Assembly (NCBI RefSeq): GCF_023278185.1
Contig: NZ_CP066356.1
Span: forward strand, 2,224,001-2,288,000
DNA from: Bradyrhizobium elkanii USDA 76
GTDB lineage: Bacteria > Pseudomonadota > Alphaproteobacteria > Rhizobiales > Xanthobacteraceae
Reading direction: 5' to 3'
Length of the DNA stretch: 64,000 bases
Numbering within the stretch: position 1 is the stretch's first letter; every line of letters starts with the position of its first letter. Of the stretch, positions 46,331 through 56,141 are shown piece after piece. Both the position numbers and the translations under genes were made by a program. A model generated the notes under the pieces. That model was not told where the DNA came from. It saw only the letters and a program-made list of their open reading frames with translations, and did not search any database.

Positions 46331-47509
46331 ATGAGCCGAGCATCCTCTCATGCCCTCAAGCACCCGCCGGTAACGGCGCCCTCCGATAACCCGGCGGGTG
46401 CACCTTCACATATTCCGGCCCCTTTTCCCGAGCTTGCGGTCGCGATCGAGCGCGAGCGGCGGCGCGGCCGCGGCGCGCAGTCCAACGCCAGCGGCCGCTA
46501 CGAGGCGGAGGCCCGCGTCGCCTTCGATGACGGCTGGCAAAGCCTCGAAGATTTGCCGCCGTTCACGACCAGCGTGGCGCTCGACACCTCGCGCAAGGTG
46601 ATCACCCGAAACGACTCGCCCGATATCGGCTTCGACCGCTCGATCAATCCCTATCGTGGCTGCGAGCATGGCTGCGTCTATTGCTTCGCGCGGCCGACCC
46701 ACGCCTATCTCGGCCTGTCGCCGGGGCTGGACTTCGAATCGAAGCTGTTCGCCAAGCCGGACGCACCCGCGCTGCTCGAGAAGGAACTGGCGGCGCCGGA
46801 CTATGAGGCGCGGATGATCGCGATCGGCACCAACACCGATCCTTATCAGCCGATCGAACGCGACCGGAAGATCATGCGCGGCATCCTCGAGGTGCTCGAG
46901 CGCGCCGGCCATCCGGTCGGCATCGTCACCAAATCGGCGCTGGTCGTGCGCGATATCGACATCCTGGCGCGGATGGCCAAGCGCAATCTCGCCAAGGTCG
47001 CGCTCTCGGTGACGACGCTCGACCCGAAACTCGCCCGCACCATGGAGCCGCGGGCCTCGACCCCGCCGAAGCGGCTCGAGGCGATCAAGCGGCTCGCGGA
47101 TGCCGGCATCCCGACCACGGTGATGGTCGCGCCCGTGATCCCGGCGCTGAACGACTCTGAGATCGAGCGTATCCTCGATGCCGCCGCACATGCCGGCGCC
47201 AGGGAGGCGAGCTACGTGCTGCTGCGCCTGCCGCTCGAGGTGCGCGATCTGTTCCGCGAATGGCTGATGGCGAACTATCCCGACCGCTACCGTCACGTCT
47301 TCACGCTGATCCGCGACATGCGCGGCGGCCGCGACTACGACTCGCAATGGGGCACCAGGATGAAGGGCACCGGCCCGATGGCCTGGATGATCGGCCGACG
47401 CTTCGAGATCGCCTGCGAAAAGCTCGGCCTCAACAAGCGGCGGACCAAGCTGACCACCGATCACTTCGCCAAGCCGAAGCGCAACGGACAGCAACTCAGT
47501 CTATTCTAG
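46331..47509 (+). CDS. PA0069 family radical SAM protein
   Basis: 392 aa. The radical SAM cluster motif CEHGCVYC (CX3CX2C) is at residue ~115 within NPYRGCEHGCVYCFARPTHA, the hallmark of the PA0069/SplB-like family. Downstream are the SAM-binding strands (AIGTNTDPYQPIERDRKIMR, ILEVLERAGHPVGIVTKS). The end QQLSLF is typical. The physiological reaction is unknown. It is divergent from the GT2-like gene, with 164 bp between the starts. Confidence 0.92.
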   Translation: MSRASSHALKHPPVTAPSDNPAGAPSHIPAPFPELAVAIERERRRGRGAQSNASGRYEAEARVAFDDGWQSLEDLPPFTTSVALDTSRKVITRNDSPDIGFDRSINPYRGCEHGCVYCFARPTHAYLGLSPGLDFESKLFAKPDAPALLEKELAAPDYEARMIAIGTNTDPYQPIERDRKIMRGILEVLERAGHPVGIVTKSALVVRDIDILARMAKRNLAKVALSVTTLDPKLARTMEPRASTPPKRLEAIKRLADAGIPTTVMVAPVIPALNDSEIERILDAAAHAGAREASYVLLRLPLEVRDLFREWLMANYPDRYRHVFTLIRDMRGGRDYDSQWGTRMKGTGPMAWMIGRRFEIACEKLGLNKRRTKLTTDHFAKPKRNGQQLSLF

Positions 47510-47520
47510 GTGAGGGCGCG

Positions 47521-47610
47521 TAGCCCGGATGGAGCGCAGCGAAATCCGGGGCTCGTCGACCCCTGGCCAAAGACTTCCCGGATTGCACTTCGCCTCATCC
47601 GGGCTACGAA
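47521..47610. repeat. Intergenic repeat (TAGCCCGGAT family)
   Basis: TAGCCCGGATGGAGCGCAGC ... CTCATCCGGGCTACGAAG, inverted ends around ~50 bp. The same element is at 50750. Confidence 0.85.
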
Positions 47611-47633
47611 GACGTCAAACAGCGAGTGCAACA

Positions 47634-48080
47634 ATGAGTAACACCCCGACCGCGCGCTTCACCGTCCTCACGCTCGGCGTCAGCGACATGCGCGCCAGCA
47701 TCGGCTTTTATGAATCGCTCGGCTTCACCAGGAAGATGCGCGCGACCGGCGAGGAGGTCGCCTTCTTCGAGACCGGCGGCACCGTGCTCGGCCTGTTCCC
47801 GTGGCATCTGCTCGCTGCCGATGCCGGGCTGCCGGATCAGCCACGGCCGTCAGCGTTCCGCGGCGTCGCGATCGCCTGGAACTGCAACGACGACGCCGAG
47901 GTCGATCGTGTGATGGCGTTTGCGCTGTCGAAAGGCGCCAGGCTGCTGAAACCGGCGCAGCCGACCAGCTATGGCGGCTATTGCGGTTATTTCGGCGATC
48001 CCGACGGCCACGCCTGGGAGGTGGTGCGCGCGCCGGGCTTTGAGGTTCGCGACGACCGCCGGGTGTCAATTCCCGATTAG
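47634..48080 (+). CDS. VOC family protein (glyoxalase-like)
   Basis: 148 aa single vicinal-oxygen-chelate domain: FTVLTLGVSDMRASIGFYES, ...FYESLGF, VAFFETGGTVLGLFPWH and YFGDPDGHAWEVVRAPGFEV. The ATG is at 47634; longer readings extend into the repeat upstream. Such proteins are metal-dependent lyases, dioxygenases or resistance proteins; none is specified here. Confidence 0.87.
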   Translation: MSNTPTARFTVLTLGVSDMRASIGFYESLGFTRKMRATGEEVAFFETGGTVLGLFPWHLLAADAGLPDQPRPSAFRGVAIAWNCNDDAEVDRVMAFALSKGARLLKPAQPTSYGGYCGYFGDPDGHAWEVVRAPGFEVRDDRRVSIPD

Positions 48081-48172
48081 AGCGCCGATCCCCATTAGAG
48101 CGGCGAATTGAATAACGGGGAAGGGCCAGGTTCCAGGTTGCGCCACGGGCCGGGCTTGATCACGATCCCCGC

Positions 48173-48949
48173 ATGATTCGGGACAAGTCCAGCGGCACGC
48201 CAAAGACCGCGTCGAAGAAGAAAGCGGCCGGGCCGGCTAGGCCGGACAAGCGCGTCATCGTGGTGACGCGGCCGAGCTTTCGGCGCGAGCGCGCGCTGAT
48301 CAAGCGCGGCGTCTGGCCGGTCGCCGGCTGCGACGAGGCCGGGCGCGGGCCGCTGGCGGGTCCCGTGGTCGCCGCCGCCGTGGTGCTGGACCCAAATCGG
48401 ATTCCCAAGGGGCTCGATGATTCGAAGCGGCTGACCGTCGAGCGCCGCGAGGAACTGTTCGAGGAGATCTGCGCCACATCGGCGTTCTCGGTCGCGGTGG
48501 CGTCACGGGCGCGGATCGACCGCGACAACATCCTGCGCGCCTCGTTGTGGGCGCTCGCGCGCGCCGTGCATGCGCTGCCGGAGATGCCGAAGCACGTCTT
48601 CGTCGACGGCCGCGACAAGCTCGCCACGCCCTGCGACTGCGACGCCGTGATCGGCGGCGACGGCATCGTGGCCTCGATCGCGGCGGCCTCGATCGTTGCC
48701 AAGGTGACGCGCGATCGCCTGATGTGCGCGCTGGCGCTGGATTGTCCCGGCTACGGTTTCGAGCAGCACAAGGGCTATGCGGTCCCCGAGCATCTCGAGG
48801 CGCTCGACCGGCTCGGCCCCAGCAGCCATCACCGCAGCTTCTTCGCGCCCGTCGTCGCCGCGCGGCTGAAGCATTTCCCCGTCGCGGCGGAGCCGGATCT
48901 GTTCACGGTCGACGCGGAAAGCGAAGCCGCGGCATCCGAAGCGGCGTAA
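48173..48949 (+). CDS. rnhB: Ribonuclease HII
   Basis: 258 aa. It removes ribonucleotides from DNA. The catalytic Asp-Glu is in [20 protein letters not shown]; others follow at GLDDSKRLT and the C-terminal acidic site within [14 protein letters not shown]. The N-terminal ~45 residues are a basic, low-complexity extension ([17 protein letters not shown]). It may use the ATG at 48173; a shorter start is not excluded. Confidence 0.95.
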   Translation: MIRDKSSGTPKTASKKKAAGPARPDKRVIVVTRPSFRRERALIKRGVWPVAGCDEAGRGPLAGPVVAAAVVLDPNRIPKGLDDSKRLTVERREELFEEICATSAFSVAVASRARIDRDNILRASLWALARAVHALPEMPKHVFVDGRDKLATPCDCDAVIGGDGIVASIAAASIVAKVTRDRLMCALALDCPGYGFEQHKGYAVPEHLEALDRLGPSSHHRSFFAPVVAARLKHFPVAAEPDLFTVDAESEAAASEAA

Positions 48950-48977
48950 AGCGCACCGTCTCCAACCACGCGACGCT

Positions 48978-49078
48978 GTCATCGCCCGCGAAAGCGGGCG
49001 ATCCAGTATTCCAGAGGCAGTCGTTTTTGATCGAGAGGCCGCGGCGTACTGGATCACGCGCTTTCGCGGGCGATGACA
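48978..49078. repeat. Intergenic repeat (GTCATCGCCCGCG family)
   Basis: GTCATCGCCCGCGAAAGCGG and CGCTTTCGCGGGCGATGAC form inverted ends; ATCCAGTATTCC and TACTGGAT are inner arms. Confidence 0.85.
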
Positions 49079-49225
49079 GCGGAAGCGGGGGATGACAGCG
49101 GAGACTGACTTTACAGTGCAGTCTGGCGCGACACCGTTGCCTCCACCGCCGCCGCCGTTTATCAAAAACCCTCGGGATCAGATGGCGCCGCTTGATAGGG
49201 GTGGCTGGGGCATTTCAGGCGTTTC

Positions 49226-50734
49226 ATGCGGTTTACCTCCCTGGTTGTCGAATTGATCCGCGCCCGGCCGCGCCTCGTGGTCTGGATCGTGGTGCTGGCG
49301 CAGGCCGCGATCTGGCTGTTCCTGCCGGCCATCTTCTACGGCAGCCCGCCCGGCAACCTCGCCGCCATCCTCGCCTTCGGCCGCGAATACCAGGTCGGCA
49401 CCGACATGGGGCCGCCGCTCGCGTTCTGGCTCGCCGACATCGCCTTCCGCGCCGTCGGCAATCACGTGTTCGGCGTCTATCTCCTGGCGCAGGTCTGCGA
49501 AATCGTCACCTTCATCGCCTTCTACGCCCTGGCGCGCGCCATCGTCGGCGGCCCGCAGGGCGTGCTGGCGGTGCTGCTGTCGATGACGGTGGTGGTGTTC
49601 TCCTCGCCGAGCGTCGAGTTCGGCCCGCTGATCCTGGCGCGCCCGCTCTGGGCGCTGCTGCTGCTGCATTCCTGGCAACTGATCGGGCAGAACCGGCGCA
49701 GCGCCTGGTTCGCCTGGTCGATCGATTGCGGCCTCCTGCTGCTGACGACGCCGGCGGCGATCGGCATGATCCTGCTCGTGACAGGCTTTGCGCTCGCAAC
49801 CGAGCGCGGCCGGCGCATGCTCAAATCGGTCGATCCGATCTACGCGCTGCTGGTCATCATCGTGCTGGCGCTGCCCTACCTGATCTGGCTGGTCCGTGCC
49901 GACGTGCTGGCGCTGCCGGCCTTGCCGGCACTGGCCGATCTCAAGGCGCGCGCCCTGCGCTGGGGCGTGGTGCTCGGCGGGCTGATCGTGGCGACCGCCG
50001 CGATCGCGCTGCTGGCGATCCTCAATTCGCGCTGGTTCGCCGGCAAGACCGAGGATGCCCCGATCATCTACCGTCCGCCGGTCAGTCCGCTGGCGCGGCA
50101 ATTCGTGTATTTCTTCGCGTTCGCGCCGGCAATCGCGAGCAGCTTCGTCTCCGGGCTGTTCAATCTCGATCGCGCCTTCGGCGGCGCCGGCGTGGCGCTG
50201 TTGATGTCCGGGCTCGCCGTCGTCGTTGCGACCGGCGATCTGATCCCGCTCAGGCGGCAGCGGCTGCTGCGTTCGGTCTGGGCCCTGGCGGTCGCAGCGC
50301 CCGCCGCGCTGGCGCTGGCGGCGGCCCTGTTCCTGCCCTGGACCAGCACCACGGAGGCGTCCACCTCGCTGCCGGCAGCCGCGATGGGCCGCTTCTTCGA
50401 TGACAGCTATGAGCGCCGCACCAACCAGCGCCTGCGCGCGGTGGCCGGCGATCCCGAACTTGCCAGCCTGATTGCGATGAACCGCCGCCGCCCGCATCTT
50501 TTGCTCGACGCCACGCCGCAGCGGACGCCGTGGCTGTCGGTCGCAAAATTCAACGAGACCGGCGGCGTCGTGGTGTGGCGCGCACAGGACACCGCCGGCA
50601 CGCCGCCGCCTGACATCGCGCAGCGCTTCCCCGGCCTCGTGCCCGAAGTGCCGCGTTCGTTCGACCGGCTGGTCAACGGACGGCAGCCGGTGCTGCGGAT
50701 CGGCTGGGCGATCGTGCGACCGAAGGGGACGTGA
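49226..50734 (+). CDS. GT39/ArnT-like integral membrane protein
   Basis: 502 aa with about ten membrane segments. Near the N-terminus lies a soluble loop after the first helix (AFGREYQVGTDMGPPLAFWL), as in the PMT/ArnT-type glycosyltransferases that use lipid-linked sugars; the catalytic Asp may be in GTDMGPP. The C-terminal soluble part (DSYERRTNQRLRAVAGDPEL) has no match I recognise. The ATG is at 49226. It is probably a transferase acting on the periplasmic side; acceptor unknown. Confidence 0.72.
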   Translation: MRFTSLVVELIRARPRLVVWIVVLAQAAIWLFLPAIFYGSPPGNLAAILAFGREYQVGTDMGPPLAFWLADIAFRAVGNHVFGVYLLAQVCEIVTFIAFYALARAIVGGPQGVLAVLLSMTVVVFSSPSVEFGPLILARPLWALLLLHSWQLIGQNRRSAWFAWSIDCGLLLLTTPAAIGMILLVTGFALATERGRRMLKSVDPIYALLVIIVLALPYLIWLVRADVLALPALPALADLKARALRWGVVLGGLIVATAAIALLAILNSRWFAGKTEDAPIIYRPPVSPLARQFVYFFAFAPAIASSFVSGLFNLDRAFGGAGVALLMSGLAVVVATGDLIPLRRQRLLRSVWALAVAAPAALALAAALFLPWTSTTEASTSLPAAAMGRFFDDSYERRTNQRLRAVAGDPELASLIAMNRRRPHLLLDATPQRTPWLSVAKFNETGGVVVWRAQDTAGTPPPDIAQRFPGLVPEVPRSFDRLVNGRQPVLRIGWAIVRPKGT

Positions 50735-50749
50735 TTTGATGTGGAGCCG

Positions 50750-50870
50750 TAGCCCGGATGAAGCGCAGCGAAATCCGGGGCCGCTCTTTCACTTGATCCA
50801 CCCGGATTGCGCGGAGCCTGTCATCGGGCGCGCGTCCGCGCGACCCGTTGGCTCCATCCGGGCTACGAAG
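50750..50870. repeat. Intergenic repeat (TAGCCCGGAT family)
   Basis: TAGCCCGGATGAAGCGCAGC ... CTCCATCCGGGCTACGAAG. Its right end supplies the TAG stop of the uracil-DNA glycosylase gene (50865-50863). Confidence 0.85.
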
Positions 50871-51696
50871 TTATCGCCGCTTGCAGCACCTTCGCGATCG
50901 CGCGCAGATCCTGCCACGACAGCCGCTTGTACGACGGCGAGCGCAGCAGATAGGCCGGATGGAAGGTGGCGACGGCGCGGATCGTGCGGGTCCCGGTGTC
51001 GTAGTCGATCCATTTGCCGCGCGTGCGCATGATGCCCTCGCGCGTGCCGAGCAGCGCCTGGGTCGAGGGATTGCCGAGCGTCACCAGCACGTCGGGATTC
51101 ACCAGTTCGATATGGCGCTGGATGAAGGGCAGGCACACCTGCGTCTCCTGCGGCGTCGGCGTGCGGTTGCCGGGCGGCCGCCACGGGATCACGTTGGCGA
51201 TATAGGCTTTGCTGCGGTCGAGCCCGATCGCGGCGATCATGCGGTCGAGCAGCTTGCCGGAGCGGCCGACGAACGGCAGGCCCTCGATGTCCTCGTCGCG
51301 GCCCGGCGCCTCGCCGACGAACATCACGCGCGCCTGCGGGTTGCCGTCGGCGAACACCAGCCTGGTTGCGGTGTGCTTCAACGCGCAGCCGTCGAAATTC
51401 TCCATCAGCGCGCGCAGGGCTTCAAGCGTCGGCGCAGTCCGCGCAGCCTCGCGCGCGGAAGCGATCGCGGCATCCGGCGCCACGGTGATTTCGCTGCGCG
51501 GAACTGACGGCATCGGCGGCGGACGCAGCGGATTGAGCGCAGCTGATGGGCGCGGTGCGGCAGGGGCGGGAACTGGCTCCGGCTCCTCGAGCCGGTTGAT
51601 CGGCGCATCGCCAAGCGCGCAGTCGACCCCGGCCTCGAGGTAAAAGGCCAGCAATTGCTGCAGTGTAGGGGTGGGCTCGGGCGGCAGGGCCATCAT
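50863..51696 (-). CDS. Uracil-DNA glycosylase, family 4-like, missing two cluster cysteines
   Basis: 277 aa. Motif A region [20 protein letters not shown] and motif B region TFHPAYLLR identify the UDG superfamily, family 4 type, which excises uracil from DNA. Family 4 uses four Cys for a [4Fe-4S] cluster. Here the first is Phe101 ([12 protein letters not shown], only C104 remains) and the third is Trp172 ([13 protein letters not shown]); C188 is kept. The first ~90 residues are a Pro-rich, variable extension. The stop codon is contributed by an intergenic repeat. Activity without the intact cluster is uncertain. Confidence 0.87.
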   Translation of the reverse strand: MMALPPEPTPTLQQLLAFYLEAGVDCALGDAPINRLEEPEPVPAPAAPRPSAALNPLRPPPMPSVPRSEITVAPDAAIASAREAARTAPTLEALRALMENFDGCALKHTATRLVFADGNPQARVMFVGEAPGRDEDIEGLPFVGRSGKLLDRMIAAIGLDRSKAYIANVIPWRPPGNRTPTPQETQVCLPFIQRHIELVNPDVLVTLGNPSTQALLGTREGIMRTRGKWIDYDTGTRTIRAVATFHPAYLLRSPSYKRLSWQDLRAIAKVLQAAITS

Positions 51697-51709
51697 GGCT
51701 GCAATCTAG

Positions 51710-51750
51710 AGCATGATCCGGAAAAGTGGAGGCCGGTTTTCGGAAAAGAT
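51710..51750. repeat. AGCATGAT repeat
   Basis: AGCATGATCCGGAAAAGTGG and CCGGTTTTCGGAAAAGAT, the same element as 35421 in the other orientation. It lies between the divergent uracil glycosylase and ETF-QO genes. Confidence 0.8.
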
Positions 51751-51880
51751 TATTCTCTGCGGTATCCGGGCCGTGCAAATCCATGGAAGCGCAATTCCAT
51801 GGTTGTCCTTCCGCCAAAAATCGGAAACAACGACTTCTGAAAAGCTTAGAAGCGTTCTCAATGGGCTGAGACCAAAGATC

Positions 51881-53539
51881 ATGAGTGCTGAAGACCTTCC
51901 TCCGCGCGAGTCTATGGAATTCGACGTCGTCATCGTCGGCGCCGGCCCATCGGGCCTGTCGGCTGCGATCCGGCTGAAGCAGCTCAATCCGGAGCTCTCG
52001 ATCGTCGTGGTGGAGAAGGGCTCCGAAGTCGGCGCGCACATCCTGTCGGGTGCGGTGATCGATCCGGCCGGCCTCGACAAGCTGGTGCCCGACTGGCGCG
52101 ACGATGCCGACTGTCCGCTGAAGACGCAGGTCAAGCAGGACCGTTTCTACTGGACGACGTCGCAAGGCTGGTTCCGCCTGCCGAACTTCATCATGCCGCC
52201 GCTGATGAACAATCATCACTGCTACATCGGCTCGCTCGGCAATGTCTGCCGCTGGCTGGCACCGAAGGCGGAAGCGCTCGGCGTCGAGATCTATCCGGGC
52301 TTCGCCGCTGCCGAAGTGCTCTATGACGACAAGGGCGCGGTGCGCGGCATCGCCACCGGCGACATGGGCATCGCCAGGGACGGCAGCCACAAGGATTCCT
52401 ACACCCGCGGCATGGAGCTGCTCGGCAAGTACACGCTGTTCGCCGAAGGCGCACGCGGCTCGCTGTCCAAGCAGCTGATCGCGAAGTTCAATCTCGATGC
52501 CAACTCCGAGCCGCCGAAGTTCGGCATCGGCCTCAAGGAGGTCTGGCAGGTCGACCCGGCGAAGCACAAGAAGGGTTGGGTTCAGCACACGCTCGGATGG
52601 CCGCTGAACGACAAGACCGGCGGCGGCTCGTTCCTCTATCACTACGACGACAACCGCGTCGCGGTCGGCTTCGTGGTGCATCTGAACTACAACGATCCGT
52701 ATCTGTCGCCGTTCGACGAATTCCAGCGCTTCAAGACCCATCCCGAAGTCCGCGAGCTGTTCGAGGGCGGCAAGCGGCTCGCCTATGGCGCGCGCGCCAT
52801 CACCGAGGGCGGCTACCAGTCGGTGCCGCGGCTCTCGTTCCCGGGTGGCGCGCTGATCGGCTGCGCTGCGGGCTTCGTCAACGTGCCGCGCATCAAGGGC
52901 GTCCACAATGCGATGGGCTCCGGCATGCTCGCCGCCGAGCATGTCGCCGCCGCGCTCGGCGCCGGCCGCGCCAATGACGAGCTCGTCGAGTACGAGAACG
53001 CCTGGCGCTCGTCGGCGATCGGCAAGGACCTGTTCAAGGTCCGCAATGCCAAGCCGTTGCTGTCGAAGTTCGGCAACCTGCTCGGAACGGTGCTCTCCGG
53101 CTTCGACATGTGGTGCAACACGCTCGGCTTCTCGCTGTTCGGCACCCAGTCGCACGCCAAGCCGGACCGCAAGACGCTCGATCCGTCCAAGCAGCATCAG
53201 CCGATCGCCTATCCGAAGCCGGACGGCAAGATCTCGTTCGACAAGCTGTCGTCGGTGTTCCTGTCCAACACCAACCATGAGGAGGACCAGCCGGTCCATC
53301 TCAAGGTCGCCGACCTCAATCTGCAGAAGACCTCGGAGCACGACGTGTTCGCCGGTCCCTCCAACCGCTATTGCCCGGCCGGCGTTTATGAATGGGTCGA
53401 GGAGTCGTCAGGCCCGCGCTTCCAGATCAACGCCCAGAACTGCGTCCACTGCAAAACCTGCGACGTGAAGGACCCCAACGGCAACATCACCTGGGTTCCG
53501 CCGGAGGGCGGCGGCGGTCCGAACTACGAGGCGATGTAA
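51881..53539 (+). CDS. Electron transfer flavoprotein-ubiquinone oxidoreductase
   Basis: 552 aa, start inferred at MSAEDLPPRESMEFDVVIVG. It passes electrons from ETF (fatty-acid and amino-acid oxidation) to ubiquinone. The FAD motif GAGPSG is near residue 22; the quinone-pocket and membrane region follows; the C-terminus holds a ferredoxin-type [4Fe-4S] domain with CVHCKTCDVKDP and RYCPAGVYEW. Longer upstream in-frame sequence includes a repeat and is unlikely to be translated. No strong ribosome site is seen. Confidence 0.96.
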   Translation: MSAEDLPPRESMEFDVVIVGAGPSGLSAAIRLKQLNPELSIVVVEKGSEVGAHILSGAVIDPAGLDKLVPDWRDDADCPLKTQVKQDRFYWTTSQGWFRLPNFIMPPLMNNHHCYIGSLGNVCRWLAPKAEALGVEIYPGFAAAEVLYDDKGAVRGIATGDMGIARDGSHKDSYTRGMELLGKYTLFAEGARGSLSKQLIAKFNLDANSEPPKFGIGLKEVWQVDPAKHKKGWVQHTLGWPLNDKTGGGSFLYHYDDNRVAVGFVVHLNYNDPYLSPFDEFQRFKTHPEVRELFEGGKRLAYGARAITEGGYQSVPRLSFPGGALIGCAAGFVNVPRIKGVHNAMGSGMLAAEHVAAALGAGRANDELVEYENAWRSSAIGKDLFKVRNAKPLLSKFGNLLGTVLSGFDMWCNTLGFSLFGTQSHAKPDRKTLDPSKQHQPIAYPKPDGKISFDKLSSVFLSNTNHEEDQPVHLKVADLNLQKTSEHDVFAGPSNRYCPAGVYEWVEESSGPRFQINAQNCVHCKTCDVKDPNGNITWVPPEGGGGPNYEAM

Positions 53540-53612
53540 GGCGACGGTGAGCTCGAGGCGGCCGACCACATTTGCGTGAGGTAGATTCCGTCTGCGCCGC
53601 AACCTGCGCTGT

Positions 53613-53770
53613 GCCTCTCCGCTTGTGGGAGAGGCCGGATTGTATCGACAGATGCAATCCGGGTGAGAGGTACCGGTCCATCGAGGGACTTCGATCGACG
53701 GATGGACCTGAATTCCTCACCCGGAATTCAAGCTTTCGCTTGAATTCCGGCTTCTCCCACAAGGGGTGAG
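53613..53770. repeat. Intergenic repeat (CCTCTCC...GGAGAGG family) in a 539-bp gap
   Basis: CCTCTCCGCTTGTGGGAGAGG at one end, facing TTCTCCCACAAGGGGTGAGG at the other, with several nested inverted repeats (GATTGTATCGACAGATGCAATC, GGAATTCAAGC / GCTTGAATTCC). The rest of 53540-54078, up to the TPR gene, shows no gene and presumably holds its promoter. Confidence 0.8.
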
Positions 53771-54078
53771 GTGGAACTGGCCGCGTGGCGAGCCTCCCGG
53801 TGCGCTTTTTGCGTCCGCGTGCGAATATGCCTGGGCCTGTCACGATACCGCCATAGTGGAAGCGTCTTGCGGAGGCTGGCTGGATCGGCGGGCCTAAAGG
53901 CCTAATCTGCCAATTGATTCGTCATGGATTGCCTTTGGGCGATCCTTGCGGATAAGCGCCAAAAGCGGCATTGTCCCTCGCCGTGATGCCGCCGCTTGGG
54001 TTCGCATTTTGAGACTGATCGCAAGATCTTGGCCATAAAATCCATCTTGGCGTAAATCCCTGGAGCAAGGCGACCGTG

Positions 54079-55863
54079 ATGCTGTCCACCCGATTCCACC
54101 GCCTGACGATTGCCGTTCTCGCTGCCGCGGCGCTTGCCGTGCCTGCGCAGCTTGCAGCGCAAACGCCGGACCATCCGACCGACAATACCGCGCAATTCCC
54201 GTCCAAGAACGACCTGAAGTCGCTGACCACCGCCGGCAGCTATCTCGCCGCCCGCCACGCCAGCGTCGAGCGCGATGCGACCTCGGCCGCGGCGTTCTAC
54301 CGCTCGGCGCTGCGCACCGACCCGAAGAATTCCGAGCTGCTCGACCGCGCCTTCATCTCCTCGCTCGCCGACGGCGACATCGAGGAGGCGGTCAAGCTTG
54401 CCGACCGCATCCTGACCCAGGACAAGGCCAACCGCGTCGCGCGCCTGGTCGTCGGCGTGCGCGATCTCAAGCTGAAGAAATATGCCGCCGCGCAGTCCAA
54501 CATCAACCAGTCGGTGCGCGGCCCGATCACCGATCTCGTCGCGACGCTGCTGTCGGCCTGGGCCGCCTATGGCGCCGGCGACAGCAAGGCCGCGGTCGCC
54601 TCGATCGACAAGCTGACCGGCCCGGAATGGTACCCGATCTTCAAGGACCTGCATGCCGGCATGATCTACGAGCTGTCCGGCAAGGAGAAGGATGCCGGCG
54701 CCCGCTTCGAGCGCGTCTACAAGCTCGACGATTCGATGCTGCGCACGGTCGACGAATATGCGCGCTGGACCTCGCGCAACAAGGACGCCGCCGCCGCGAC
54801 CGCGATGTACGAGGCCTTCGACAAGAAGCTGCCGCGTCACCCGCTGGTGCTGGAAGGCATCAAGGAGACCAAGGCCGGCAAGAAGCTGCCGCCGCTGGTC
54901 GAGTCACCGCAGGCCGGCGCGGCCGAGGCGCTCTACGGCATCGGCGCGACGCTGACCCGCCGCGGCGGCGAGGACCTCGCGCTGGTCTATCTGCAGCTCG
55001 CGCTCTATCTGCAACCGAACCATCCGCTGGCGCTGCTGTCGCTCGCCGATCTCTATGAATCGGTCAAGAAGCCGCAGATGGCGATCAAGGTCTACGAGCG
55101 GATGCCGGCGTCCTCGCCGCTGAAGCGCAACGCGCAGATCCAGCTCGCGACCAATCTCGACGCTGCCGACCGCAGCGACGAGGCGATCAAGATCCTCAAG
55201 GAAGTGACCTCGGATCAGCCGAAGGACATCGAGGCGATCCTGGCGCTCGGCAATATCGAGCGCGGCCGCAAGAAGTTCGCCGACTGCGCCACCACCTATT
55301 CGCAGGCGATCGACGCGCTGCCGGCCGGCGGCGACAAGAACGCCTGGGTCACCTATTACTATCGCGGAATCTGCGAGGAGCGCTCCAAGCAGTGGAACAA
55401 GGCCGAGGCCGACATGCGCAAGGCGCTCGAGCTGCAGCCCGAGCAGCCGCATGTGCTGAACTATCTCGGCTATTCCTGGATCGATCAGGGCATCAACCTC
55501 GACGAAGGCATGAAGATGATCAAGCGTGCCGTCGATCAGCGCCCTGACGACGGCTACATCGTGGACTCGCTTGGCTGGGCCTATTACCGGATCGGCAATT
55601 ACGAGGAGGCGGTGAAGAACCTCGAGCGCGCGATCGATCTGAAGCCGGAAGATCCGACCATCAACGACCATCTCGGCGACGCCTACTGGCGCGTCGGCCG
55701 CACCCTGGAAGCCAAGTTCCAGTGGGCGCATGCCCGCGACCTCAAGCCCGAGCCGGAAGAGCTGCCGAAGATCCAGGCCAAGATCGACAACGGCCTGCCG
55801 GACGACACCTCCAACGCCGCCGCCGCCGACAAGAAGAAGGACGACGACGGCAAGGGCGGCTAG
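54079..55863 (+). CDS. Secreted TPR-repeat protein
   Basis: 594 aa from ATG 54079 (a GTG one codon upstream is possible). N-terminal signal peptide (MLSTRFHRLTIAVLAAAALA ending AQLAAQ) and tandem TPR helices across ~35-560, for example EVTSDQPKDIEAILALGNIE and VDSLGWAYYRIGNYEEAVKN. The tail is Asp/Lys-rich. The domain layout suggests a periplasmic scaffold or outer-membrane assembly factor; the lipoprotein Cys is absent. No partner is evident; ispE follows after a repeat-rich gap. Confidence 0.85.
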   Translation: MLSTRFHRLTIAVLAAAALAVPAQLAAQTPDHPTDNTAQFPSKNDLKSLTTAGSYLAARHASVERDATSAAAFYRSALRTDPKNSELLDRAFISSLADGDIEEAVKLADRILTQDKANRVARLVVGVRDLKLKKYAAAQSNINQSVRGPITDLVATLLSAWAAYGAGDSKAAVASIDKLTGPEWYPIFKDLHAGMIYELSGKEKDAGARFERVYKLDDSMLRTVDEYARWTSRNKDAAAATAMYEAFDKKLPRHPLVLEGIKETKAGKKLPPLVESPQAGAAEALYGIGATLTRRGGEDLALVYLQLALYLQPNHPLALLSLADLYESVKKPQMAIKVYERMPASSPLKRNAQIQLATNLDAADRSDEAIKILKEVTSDQPKDIEAILALGNIERGRKKFADCATTYSQAIDALPAGGDKNAWVTYYYRGICEERSKQWNKAEADMRKALELQPEQPHVLNYLGYSWIDQGINLDEGMKMIKRAVDQRPDDGYIVDSLGWAYYRIGNYEEAVKNLERAIDLKPEDPTINDHLGDAYWRVGRTLEAKFQWAHARDLKPEPEELPKIQAKIDNGLPDDTSNAAAADKKKDDDGKGG

Positions 55864-55895
55864 ACCTCACGTCAGCTTGCTGAGCTCCCACCGTT

Positions 55896-56022
55896 CCCTC
55901 TCCCGCTTGCGGGGGAGGGCCAGGGTGGGGATACCTCCGCAAAGAAATTCTCTCCGTGGGTAAAGCCCCCACCCGGATCGCATCGTTCGATGCGATCCGA
56001 CCTCCCCCGCAAGCGGGAGAGG
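55896..56022. repeat. Intergenic repeat (CCTCTCCCGC family)
   Basis: CCTCTCCCGCTTGCGGGGGAGG and CTCCCCCGCAAGCGGGAGAGG face each other around ~80 bp with nested inverted repeats. It is related to the copy at 53613. Confidence 0.8.
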
Positions 56023-56141
56023 TGAAGGCAGGCCGATACGGCACCCCAAATCCCGGAATTTCCATGCAAACAAAGGGATAGGATCGTGAGGCGATTTACG
56101 CTAATCGCAACACGATGTTTGTTTTTTAGGGGTTTATCGCC

